This document shows, in pieces, positions 34,475-46,800 of a stretch of DNA of 64,000 nt (positions are counted from its first letter, which is position 1; each line of letters starts with the position of its first letter). The notes under the pieces are model-generated. The model saw nothing but the letters and a program-made list of their open reading frames with translations, ran no database searches and was not told the DNA's origin. Location of the stretch: assembly GCA_014706295.1 (NCBI GenBank), contig JACSVZ010000002.1, forward strand, positions 134,419,200 through 134,483,199. The letters run 5' to 3'. Source of the stretch: Lycocorax pyrrhopterus obiensis. Lineage: Eukaryota; Chordata; Aves; Passeriformes; Paradisaeidae. The position numbers and the translations under genes are program-made.

Positions 34475-37400
34475 GGCATTCAGAGATAAAGGTGGCTAGT
34501 AAGTTACACAAAAGGATGGTGCCTCCCATTCAGCTCTGGGCATTGCTGGAGTTTTTTCCCAGTCTTTCTCGCACCTCAATGTTGATAAAGATATTGGCTT
34601 TTTCTGGAGGCATCACACAGCTCAATTCTCTTCCCCCCAGTTTTAATTTCACTGTACATCTACACGTAGTTTAAGCCCCACAGATAACATTAGTTATGTT
34701 ATGATAAGGTTTTTTATGTGTTTATTGGTCTGGAAGAAGCTGTGATGCTGACTGGACAGGCACGTAGAGTCCATCTCAACCTCTCCAGCAGTCGTGAGTG
34801 GTGATCAGCTTTTCCCTACCATCCCCCCAGTATATCCACTCGACATTTTAAATTTGGCAGCAACAAGCAAGCATTGTTTTTCTTCCAGGTTTTCACTCCG
34901 ATCATCTACAAGTCAGCGCAGCACAGCAAGCTTGCCCTGCCTGCTGCAGTCCTGCTGGAGGACCCAGGTCAGCTCCTGGCCTCCATGTCCATGGCCTTTG
35001 TAGCCAGGAGTTGAGAACAGACCAAACCACTGCCAACATACAGCTGCCATCTGCACATTATTGTAAACACCGTGGCTCCTCTCTCTTTTATCCAACACTG
35101 TAGAGGTTAGACACAAGCTAAATTGTGTTTGTTTTTCACTCAGGGAAACAGACAGGATGGGAATGTTTGGACCAGCCAATAATTCATGTAGACAAAGTCA
35201 TTTGATGCTTGTGTCAATAAACATACCAATAACTCAATTAAATTTGGTATTGTTTGCGAGGCAATTTCACCAGGAAAACATCAGTGTACTCTTGAGGATT
35301 GACATCACAATTGAAAATAATTGTGAAAAGTTTCATCTATTAGCTCATTGAGTCCTGCAACAGCAGGTGATTTTCATAGCTGTTTCCATGACAGGAAAAA
35401 GTAGATATTGTTTTTCCAGTCCCCCTTTACTATTTTACTTTCATGCAATGAAATCTGAATCAAATTTCTCTAATGTACTTAGTAACTCTTGACTCCCTTT
35501 CCTAATCTGAAACATCTTTGTTTTCAAAGATTTACAACACTTTGCATAAGTCACATTATACAACAATGTGGCTTAGTATGGATATGTTCACATGGAATAT
35601 CATGAAAATAAACCATTAAAAATGCTCATTGGCAGGTTTATATTTCACACTTATAACCTCCCCTTAAATAAAGTACTGTAAAAAATACATTTTTCTACAA
35701 GGATTCCTTACTTTTATCTTGGTTGTTTTCTCTTTTGTTCCGTATATTCAGCAATCTATCTTGTACCCCATTCTTAGTCTTCTATTTTGACTTATTTATC
35801 TCTTGTTCAACTAAATGCCCTTAAACAAATTTATACAGCATAGAAAATTCATGGGTTTTCAGGCACACAAACATTTCTTATGACTGAAGAAAAGCAGTCT
35901 ATCCAAAGATTTACTTTTTTTCCCAGTTCTGCTAGTTGATCTGGAGGTAGGTATTACCTCTCTCTCCAAACTTTGCATTACTTATCTCTTTAAATCATGA
36001 CAGCTATAAAACTAAAATCTGTCTTCATTAGAATATCCAAAATGGTACTATTTCAGATAACATTATATCCGTGAAAAGAAAAGAAAAAAACACAACAAAA
36101 ATATTTAAACAATCTAAAAACTTAAATTAGTTATCATCTAACAACTAGACAGCTGAATTTAATACTGTATAGTCTTCTGTACAACCATATTTTGCTTTTT
36201 AAGAAGAGTCTTAACTGATTTTTTTCAGGATAAAATTAAAATTAGTCATCTCATTAAAACTTTGTGTTCAACCTTTGCTAAATTGCCATTGATTTTTGAA
36301 CATCGTGTTATAGCTTTTTATATAATTCCAGTACTCTTGTCCTTGAGATCACGTTACTCTTCCTGTACAATATGCTTCTCTATGCTTATTGACTTTGTGC
36401 TGTCATCACTTTCAATACTTGGGAGGTGAAAACCTTCTCTATACAACTGTGTCATCTGCAACATGACCAAATTTGAGACTATAGCTTGAGACGGATCTTC
36501 TGAGTCCAGAACATTTTCCAAAGAAATTTACTAAGCCTCATTTTTCTAAGATCTGGAATCTTAATGACAGCTGGGCTGCTTATAGGGGAATTGTCTAAGA
36601 TATGAAGAAAGGTCTGTCAGTACAAAAGGATTGTGGACATTATGAATTTCTAGTTGTTCTTTCTTTACTGAAAAAGTGTAGTGTGATATGCTTTGTATCT
36701 ACTTTGTTTTCTTCCATTTTACCTAAGTACCAATGTCCCATTCAAGCCAATAATTTCCAATATGTGTTTACATTAATTAGATGTTGATGGTATGTATTCT
36801 TTCTAAAACACAGAAATTGATATAGAAGATCCAGTGTAAGGCCCATTTCCCATTGAAATCTGTCAGGGGGTCACCAAACAAGGAGAAGTTCTACCAGGAT
36901 GAAAGTGTAGACCACTTTATTTTACAGATTACCAGCAGTCTAATAGTCCAAGAATATGAAACAATGCTCTATTTAACAGACAGGTACAATCAAAATATCT
37001 CACAATTAAGAAAGGAACAGAACAAATTTTGGGATAAATTACTTCTCTGAGTCCCTCTAGGAATTTAAAGGGAGTTTGTCTGCTAGTGTTAGAATTCTCC
37101 ACACATAAAAAATCATGGTGTAGTCAGCGATTTATCTGAAGATAAATCCTGCAGGGTGGGCCTGAACTCAGGAGGTGATGGATGTTTCTGCAGGGACCCT
37201 CCTGAAATTGCCTCTCCAAGTGATGTGTAACAGGTATCCAGGGGCTGGAACTGGCACCTTTTCAGAAACAGGAGTCACCTGCATAAGGCAGAGACTTTCT
37301 GACATAAGTGTAATAAGAGTAGATGAAATTGTTTTTTCTTCTTTTTTTCTTTTCTTTGTTAATAAACACTAGCAACTGCATTGTCTGCCTGGGATGTTAT

Positions 37401-38200
37401 GAATACTGGCACTTTCTACTTGGCTTAACCTGTTTTGATTTCAGCATGGTCTAAGACGTCTGAATAATAATAAAATATTTCTTACCTACAGGAAAAACTG
37501 AATCTATAAGCTGGGAAATGGGGCAATTTTTCATGCACTTTAGTCTCCAGAATATCTTTGAGAAGATTCAGATGTCATCAGAGTGGGTCCTCTGCTTAGC
37601 TGCATGGCCCAGTAGTAATAAAGAAGCAACAGTGCAAGAAGGCAGGAGAGAATTCCAGTAAAATTAGAAACATTGAAATTTCTCTGGCCTGCAGGAAACT
37701 GTTGGTGTGATACATGAACATTAAGGATCACGGGGAGCATATCACAGGCTTGTTCACTGTGTTTTTCACTTGTCTTTCCTACTGTGAAGGCTGTATATTT
37801 CAACTTCCACTGGGCCATTTGCAAAACATTTGTCACAGCATGCTCTGCACTTGATATCCAAAGGAATTCTATATGCTATGTATAGCATCATGCCTCTATA
37901 ATCACTTGGTATTTTGGATACTTTTCATTTCTCTTCTCAGCACTTATATTTGCCAGTTTGGTCCCCCATGTTGTAAAGACTTTTTTTTCCTCGATTTTTA
38001 ACGTTAGCACACGTATCCATTTTCTTGTTCTCTTACAGCTCTCACTGGCTATGTCTATGGTTTGGCTGCAGATTAAATCCAGACTCTGATGGAATAAGAA
38101 CACTCCCCCTACATGATGCAGAGTGCTGATAAACTTACACTTGAGCCAGCGAAGCAAGTTTATAGTACTTCAAAAATGTTGATGAGATGATTTTGTGCCA
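34475..38200. other. Intergenic DNA, no gene recognised
   Basis: Only short open frames with no recognisable domains occur here. The part at about 34.75-35.10 kb is somewhat GC-richer. No repeat family was identified. Confidence 0.55.
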
Positions 38201-41200
38201 GTGAATTTTATGCTAAGTCAGCGCTGCCTGACCATGCCAGATCTCCCACAGCTAGTGAACCTCCTACAGATAGGCTGTGAGCCTTCTCACAGCCCCTTCT
38301 TGCTTTGTTTCTGCCTACTTGCCCACAGCCATTGTCCTTGGAAGCAGCCTTGCATCTTTTATATGCAGGCACAGGGCCCTTTATTTCTCTTTGTCTTTGG
38401 TTTCCATCTATAGTCTTGGCCCTGGCTGTGGATCTGCCAGCCATGGCGGATCTGTGTGGGCCCACTGCCTCAGACTTTGCCACTGCCACATGACTGAATG
38501 TTAGCTACAACACCATGGTTATCATCACAGAGACAGGGACAGGACTCAAGCCAGATCAAGGCCATGTGTGCCTCATTTACACTAACCTAAATCCCACCAC
38601 TATGTTGATCCCAGTCCAGAATGAAGGTGAGTAGATCTAAAACAGCTGCTAGAGCTCTAGAGGAAGATGCTTCTGAGGTCTGCTCTTGCCAGCACACGCA
38701 AAGGGTCTGTGTGCTGGGCTACGGTTGTGCATTGTTTATTTGGCCTCCTGCAGGACCACAGCATTCCACCGAGTCCTGCCCTGCTGTTCAACAGTTCGCA
38801 CTCTCCTTTACGTGGAGCTGGCCTGAGCCAGCTGAACTTCTTCCACTGGTTTGGAAAATACTGCTGGCCAGGGACTGGTCCAGAACCACACTTGAGGCCA
38901 TCCTTTTTTTCCTGTAGAGGAGGGAAAATTTTAGCCGTCCAAACCTCCTGTGTTCTGGGCCATGAAAGAGGCCCTGGCTTTGTTTTGTTTGTCGGTATAG
39001 GACTAAACAATGAGCTGTGCCTGATTAAGCTGAAGGCTCTGAAGAAGGGCTAATATGGACTGAGGATAATAATGGCTGCGTGGATGATGAGAAGACATTC
39101 TGCAACTACGAAAAGCTTGGCAACTGCAATGTAGTCAGATGCAGAGGTTTGAGATTTCAAGCCTCCTGTGTGTTGCCCTCTTTGAGAAAACCAGGGATCA
39201 TCTGAGGACAAAATCTGGATAATTTTTGAAGGCCTTTGAGACCTCTTTCTTTTTTCCTATCATTTTCTAAGCATACAGCCAGCTCCTAGGCATTTTGCCA
39301 ATAGAACAGTCTAGTGTTGCTGGCAATTCTGTCCCTGCTCTTCTGTCCGTGACTGAGAACTGGCCTTATGCTACCCAAACCCTTCCAATCTCAGAAAAAG
39401 CTTTCCTACTCCACAACCTAGTGTCCATCACATTTGGAGGATTTGACTAATTTCTATGTTTGCTTCACCCTGGGAAAATGTGAATCACAGCCCTTTACCT
39501 TTTTCTTTTCACAAAATTCGTCACTGGCTTATTTTACTGGAGTTGCATAGGAAAACATATTGCATTCAAACTGTAGATACTCACATACGTGAAGAGCAAG
39601 AATGATGACTTTTCCTGCTCATCAAGAGTACCTGGAGAATGGAAAAGAGATTGGACTGGTATCACTTCTGCCCATCATCATTATGACTTACTATTCTCAT
39701 TGCAGCTAATGTGACAGCAGTTATAGAGCTATATTTCAGCCTGAGATAGGCAGTGAGTATACCCGGATGTTTCCTGGGATAATAGGCATCTCCATGGAGC
39801 ACATTCTTTTCTTCACAATGCTTTCAGTATTTTAGGAGCATTTTATGCTATATAGGAAGGTTGCATGCTGTCGAAAAAATATTTGCATACCCCTGCAATC
39901 ACATGGGTGATTACCGTAATGAAGCAAGGAGGATTGTCTGCCAGAGGTAACATCTGCATCTGATGGTCCCCACGATTCATCATGGGTCTGTTGAAGCCTT
40001 TGTCCTCCATGTACTGGACTCAGTAATGGAAGAGTCTGGAGAGAGCATGCAGCAGTTACTACTCTTCTCTCTTCTCACTGGGACACTAGCCAGACACAGG
40101 ATCACACTGACAGAACCTATCACTACCAGGGCTGATGCAGACAGAGAATATGTCAGCTGGGATCCATGACAGCCTAGGGCAAAGGTTGCTCATTTAGCTG
40201 GGGTATCTACAATGACCATTTCTATTTTCTGTTTGAACAGTTTGGGCATCTGTAGTCAAAGTCAGCTGCCTGGGCACATGAACCTGATCTTTGGCCAAGT
40301 GGATGGGTAATCTATGAAATTAAAAGTATGGGAGCCGTGAAGAGAGTACTCAAGCAAATATGATTTGGCTCAGAGGAGGCGTCCTGCTCTGCTATTGTCC
40401 TGGGCCAGAGCCAAGTTACAGCTGCAGCTGTATTCAGCTATACTTGCATACTAGCTCTGAACAGGACAAAAGACAGAAAACAGCAGAACTAAGCTATGAG
40501 AGACCTAGCATAGCGTGTGGGAAGATCTTGACTGGTACCTGGTTCTTACTGAAACTCCTCACACACTCTGAGTCACCTACTTCCTGAACACAGTTTGCCC
40601 AGTCCATGCCTTACACACTTTTCTAAGCAAGCAGTCCACTTAACTTCCATTAGCTCCCAGATACCAAAACCCGGTAGAAAAAAAGCAGGTTGCAAGCAAT
40701 GCCTACTGGGATCAAGTCTGGTTCTGTGATCCTGGGAGCTAAATATACTCTAAATTTTGCACGGTTTCTGTTACATGTTTTTTCTAGCATCTCTTTTCCA
40801 AAATCTTTTGGTTTAAATTTTTTCTGCTGTTTCCCTTGAGAAACCCTAAAGAGAGTTATTGTTATTTATTATTATTTCTATAGTTAACATCTCAGAACCT
40901 TCTCAGGATTGGGATAGAAAAGCCCATTCATTTGGTATTAAAAAGATGGTAATAAGAACTATACTGGTAGAATCTGCAGAACAAAGGGTACCGTGAGGAA
41001 AAACAAAAAAGAAAAACAAAAAGGAAAATGAAGAAGTATCATTGTGTCTCATTATTGAGAGACAGCTGTGGGGCTGTTTCTATGTCATGAAACTGAGCTG
41101 CTACACAAGAGCACGTAGATGTGTGAAAAAATATCTTGCCATCTTGCCTTCATAAGGCTGAAGGGGCGTGTAAAGAAGCAAACCCGATATTTTATCTTAA

Positions 41201-43800
41201 ATACTGCCTGTTGGGATGGGTTTCTGAAGGGATTTTTCCTCAGAGCCAAACCACAGAAGGCCTAGCTAGTTCATCTCAAAAGTCCACTCAGAATGCATTG
41301 GTGTGTACACAGGATGGATGATCATCACATATCCAATGGAAAGTGCACTGAAAGGATCTAAAGCCTGCAAGACCAGGACTGAGGCATGTGTTCAGCACCC
41401 AAAATTCCAACTGCTTTACCAGTTGCACAGGAAGGTGACTACGATGTTACTTTAGTCATGCAAGGAGAGATGCAAGTGCAGCCTGGTTCAGCAAGACCCT
41501 CAAGTAAGATCATCCCCAAAAATGGTGGCTGTTTTTGCAAAGAAAAGCTGGGTTACCCCAAAGAACTGCCCACAAACTTACTACCTTGTACTGAGATTCA
41601 CATGTCACAGCTCATAAAATGGGCTAGTGGACGCACTACACATTGTGATTTTCAGACATATAACCCTGATCTCTTATTGGTACAGAATCACTGCCATGTG
41701 AGCTCACTAATTGATATGTGCATTGCTGGGTCACATCTGTGTTCCAAAACATACTGTGGTACATGCAAACCACATGCTTTCAGAAAATACACAATAGCCT
41801 CTCTTGGAGTGAAATTCTATTATGTGACCCCACTCATACCATGACAATTTTTTAAACAAGGGAAAGAATAATTACAGGATTTTGATTTTCAGAATCTATC
41901 TGCAAGAATATAAACTCTATTCACACTTTTTGTTTCTGTGCTGCTTTTTCAGTCTTGTCTCCTTTGTTTTTACCCTCATCTCTAACACAGATAGGACAAT
42001 GCTCTTCCAGTCAAGTCACCCTTCACTGCTGCTAGTTCTGGCTTCTGGAACATCTACCTTAGTCAGCCTTACCCTGCCACAGAGCTTTGGCAGCTAACAA
42101 AATGTTAACACTGTTGGCAGTGATTAAAAGCAGAAGGGCTTTTTCACCCCTCAAGCTGCAAGATGTTTTTCCTACTCACAACAGACTGCCCCAAACAGAC
42201 TCTGCAAACCCAAAACTGCAGCCAAACCACAAATCTGACAAACTGCAATCAAACAAACCATTACTCAACAGATAAGCAAACAAATTAATTTTACTCCCAG
42301 GGAACAAGGACTTATTCCTTCCACACTAGCAGTCACACAAGAAGCTTGGTCTTTCGTATACTCTGCAATCTGACTTTGCTGAGAAAGAGGAAATGTGGGT
42401 TAAGAAAGCCCTGAAGATATGTGCATTTTTTTCTGCCCCATCCTGATGAGGGCTTAATTACTCCCTGAAAGGGAAATAGCTTCAGTAGATATCTTCTCTG
42501 CTCAAAAATGTCCTGAGCAGTAAAAAGTTGAAAACTGTGACCTTTTGCTGAAAAATTTTTATAATTTATATCTCAGTATCTGCTTTCAACTTCTATCAGC
42601 TACTGAACCAGATGGGCCCAGTGTCATCGCTGGTATTTATAAGTCCTGGCAAGGCATGAACAGTCCCTCCCCATCCCGTGTACTTTCTAGCTATAGGATA
42701 AAGTCTCCCATGAAGCAGGTGATGTGGGTTAAAACCAATTTAGAGAGAATATGAACCTGTAGCCAAGTCTCCTGACAGTAAGTGAATGTTATAACACGGA
42801 CTATATGGAAACAGTCAGCTACTACTGCACTCTTCCTTTGACCTTGATCCTCCACTCATTCCTTAAGCAAAGGGTCTCAACAGCAGTAATGTCTATGAAT
42901 CATGTATGAAGTGAAATCTCTCACTGTTGCAGAGCTAAAATGTCTAAATCTTAGCAGGGGATTTTGTGTAATGTTTCCTGTTGGCTGGCCTAGGTTATTT
43001 ATTATCTGTGCAGAGTGTTGGCACCCCTCTCTTTCCTTATGCTCCATTGACAGTCTATACCTAATTCATGTCTTGTGATGTCCCAAGAGGTGGCAGGAGC
43101 CTAAAACCTGTACACGGCAGTGCCAGTGAACATGAGCACTGCGCCTCACACTGTGGTGTGTTACAGATTATCAGACGCATGATAGCTGTGTTAGTGGGGT
43201 GTCCCACACAGGCTAATTTGCCCAACTCTTCAGCAGCTGGATTGCTTGTGGCAGCCAAACTGCAATGTGCAGTACAGATGTGCCCTGATCACAAGGTTGC
43301 AGTGGTCTGTGAATTTAGCCCAAAAGGCTGGAATTTCCATTGAACTGAAATACATTGGCAATATCTCTGACAGTCAAGTCACATTTCATATCTTTAAATA
43401 TGAAAGTATACATGTATTATCCTAGAATTAATCTGGTAAATTTAATGTTGCTAAGTCAAAATTGAATAATCCAGATTATTCTGGAACCCAAGCTTTTTGA
43501 TATGTCCTTCTGCTTTATCACTTTTTTGTTTTAGCTGAAACCAGCCATGAGTTGGCACACAGACGTGGCCATGGTCAAACCTCTCTAATAACAATTGAAC
43601 CAAAAGTGCCCTCTCTTCCTGAAGTCAAAAAGCAAAAAGCAGATTTTGACATAGTTTCTATGCCACGACTATCAGAAGAGCATTGGATAAAATATTATCC
43701 ATGGAACAGAAAGAACAGAAACAAAGATTTGTATTTCAAATTTATGTTACAATTCATTATAACTTGTTTATATAGACATCTGCAACTGACAGGTAAACCT
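38200..43800 (+). pseudogene. GC-richer block with exon-like segments; possible decayed gene, unassigned
   Basis: This block differs from its surroundings by higher GC and by several plus-strand segments that look like exons, with strong polypyrimidine/AG acceptors and GTGAGT or GTAAGA/GTAAAC donors. Three can be drawn with compatible phase-1 ends: 38414-38626 (one in-frame TGA at 38491), 41244-41503 (one TAG and one frameshift) and 43535-43792 (open throughout). Peptides from here are cysteine- and aromatic-rich in places, as in extracellular proteins. No family could be assigned. It may equally be chance, an old retroelement or a processed remnant, so confidence is low. Confidence 0.2.
43535..43792 (+). 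other. Candidate orphan exon, open in one frame
   Basis: After a good acceptor (TTTTTTGTTTTAG, AG at 43533-43534) the frame is open for 85 codons to a CAG/GTAAAC donor at 43793. The peptide is lysine/arginine-rich, contains HWIKYYPWNRKNR near its middle and is not recognised. Open length of this order is not rare by chance in the window, so this is a candidate only. Confidence 0.2.
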
Positions 43801-46800
43801 TTGCATCCCAGTATTAAAAAAAGACTGATGGATGCTAACAGCTGAACTGAATGCCATAAGACGTGACACAGAGAAGATCTGTAGTTTGGAGGGTTTAATA
43901 ACACATATTTGGAGAACTCAAAAATATCTTTCTTATAGATGTCAATTCAAATTTTTTAAACAGACAACTTAGTGAAACAAGATATATAAAACACCAAAGA
44001 TATCACAAAGTGTCTTCCATTTTGATATCTGGAACTAACACAAGACTTCTTTTTATCATTGTATCAATTAAAATGCTAAAAATATTCTCTGTAATTTTAA
44101 GTATTTGATTAAAACAGAACACTACTGCAGACATTCTTGGGTTCATTAGCAGAATTACCAAGAGTTTACACTCTCATCTCGCCTCAAAAACTTCTTTTTA
44201 TAATTTATTTTTTAACCCAGAAACTATATCTGTTGTTTCTTTCTATACAATTCCTAGCTTTAAATAAGTTTCAGTTGTAGAAATAATTAGTAAATAGATA
44301 GAAATTAAATTTTTCATGGATTAAGTACTACGTATCCAGTAATGGCTATTCATTATTTAGGACTCCTAAAAAAAATTCCCTATTCAATCTTCTGTCAAAA
44401 GTGATTGCCTCCTGTTAAAATAATTTTTTTTCTCTACAACATTCCCATTGCTGCTTCCTGTATTTCTTTCCATATTTCTTAAAATAGACTTTTAAGACTA
44501 CTTCTTTTTTACTGGAAGTGTTACACAGTCATAGTTCTCAGATAAGGGGACTACAGTCTGGAAAGACAGGCAAGAAATCCAAGCTTAGAGAAGACATCTA
44601 AACTAAAGCAGTTTTACTCTGAATGCATGCAGCCACATGTTAAAATGTTGGGGCAGCAGTTAATTAAACTGAGACCAAGCATAAATCTTGACTCTCCTTG
44701 GGTCTTAATCCTATTTTGTGAATGAGCATGTTGGCCTGTACAACAATTCAGTGCTGACAGGTGCAACAATGCAAACAGGAGAAAAATTACTTGCAGTGCA
44801 TGTTACTGTGTTACTGTTAATTCAGGAGATGAACTTAGGAATTCAAGAGCTACCTCTGTCAGGAGCTACTTCTCTGCGGAAGAGATGTTATACAGACAGC
44901 TGAGATGGTAAAATCTTAAAGAGGTCATGTTGGAGAATGCTTAAGAAAAGTTATTCTAACTTTGATAAGTTGGCTGGTTTACCTTGCCAGGGAGCTGTGC
45001 TGTACTGCTCATACCCTCCCCATCAACATATTGCAGAAGTGGACAATTCTGAGAAAGACTGGCCATGGAAAACTTCTGTGAAGGGAGACTGAAAACTTTG
45101 GAGTTGTTTAGAAAAGAGGTAGATAATATGAGACATTATAAGAACATGAAATAGATTTTTTGTAATATAGTCTTAGCCTCATAACACAAAGCAAAATACA
45201 TCTCTGGAAAATGTAAGCTTTTTATCAAAACTTAAAACTCAGCTATTGGCTGAGAAAAAAAAAGAATTGGGGATTGTCAACAAAGGTTTTGGTGGGGGAG
45301 CTTTGGCAAAAGGTCAGGTTTTCCATGGGAAACAGACACTTGCAGTATGTAAATGTTTCTTGTAAAATTCAATTTTCCGCTAAAGCCAAATTTGATAGAC
45401 TATATTTGATCATCCCTGATTTGGTTACATAAAGTCCAAAGAGGATGTGATGCAGGTATTTGACACAAATGCTAGTCAAGCAAGGTTAGCAATTTCATAC
45501 AAAGTGTGAAGTATTTCACCAGGACTCAGGAAGAATTCTGCTGCCAGCATTTTGTCTACCAAATGCCTCCTTTTTCAGTCTGACTCCTTTGAATTGCAGC
45601 TAATTCAGTTCTCTTGACATGCAAGAAACATCTTCAAGAACTCAATGTTCTTTTAGCAATTATTAAGTGAAAATTTTCAATCAACTCTGATTTTACAAAT
45701 TACTAAATGTTTTATCCAGACAAATTGCTGTTTGTTCTGTCTTTTGTCAAAAAGAGAGCTGCAGGAGGTCTCCTTTTTTTTTTTTTTTAAGGAGGAAAAA
45801 AAGGTTGCCATTTCTAAATTTCAACACAGAAAATGAAGGTATGCTGCCATATCCATGGCTGCTTCTAGTTTAAAAGTTGTAAAAATGCCTACAGCAAAGT
45901 ATGGGTGCTGCCCTCGTTTTTATGTACACAAATCAAGTGATAATGAATTTGCCTCTAATGTGATTTGTGATGCTAAGTTTGCAGTCAGCCAAAACAGCAA
46001 TCTGTTCCTCTGCAAGATAAAGCATGCCAGTTTTCACATGCTCCTTTTTTTTTCTTAAATGTGAAAATGCATATTTAGATAATAAAATACGTACTTTGCA
46101 CTACAGCCACTGCATAATCTTTTTCACCATGAAACAAATACTCCATCATTTTTTGCAGAATCTTGGCAGGCTGGGGGTGTCTGCTACTAGTGTTTCCTTG
46201 CTTTCTTGGGCATTGTGAAAAAGATCTTATAGATCAGCTTTGAGTCCAGATGTTTCTTTTCCCTGATGTGTTGACATACTCTGCCAGATTCTCATCTTGC
46301 ATCTGCTGAGTATAAATCTGGAATATTTCTACAGAAGTTGAAGAAGGAACTGAGTATAATTTTTGTATAGAAATGTGCCAAGAAGCCAGATGAAATTTTT
46401 AATATCAACTAAAACTTAAAATATTTATTTAAATGTCTTTACTATATATGACTGAGAAAACCAGCTCATATCAGACTTGCTTCACCTTTTAAAGCAGTTT
46501 AGTATGTGATGGGGCAACATTTCAGTGGAAAACAGGGAACCACTCTGTGTGGAAGGTGAGAGAGGTAGAAGGAAAAAGAGATCTGGTCAATGTTATGAAT
46601 GCCTCTCTTATTCTTCATTATTGCTAGCTTCAAAAAAGTGTGCAGTTTTGCAGCTCATGGTTAGGCACAGTTTTACTGTCTTAATAATACTTCTGCCTGA
46701 ACTGGAGTGAAAGAAGGTAAATGCCTGCCTCCTCTTCCTTTTAGCATCCTGAATAGTTTTGACAGCAAAAACATAGAAATACAGGTAGTTTCTTGGAAAA

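Noticed and set aside
38667..39053. 128-codon plus-strand open frame
   Set aside because: No recognisable domain, overlaps other frames of similar length, and a weak resemblance to integrin-type or CatSper-type extracellular segments could not be supported.
41386..41844. 152-codon cysteine-rich open frame on the plus strand
   Set aside because: Not recognised as any protein family. It reads through a better candidate splice donor at 41504. Kept only as part of the speculative decayed-gene block.
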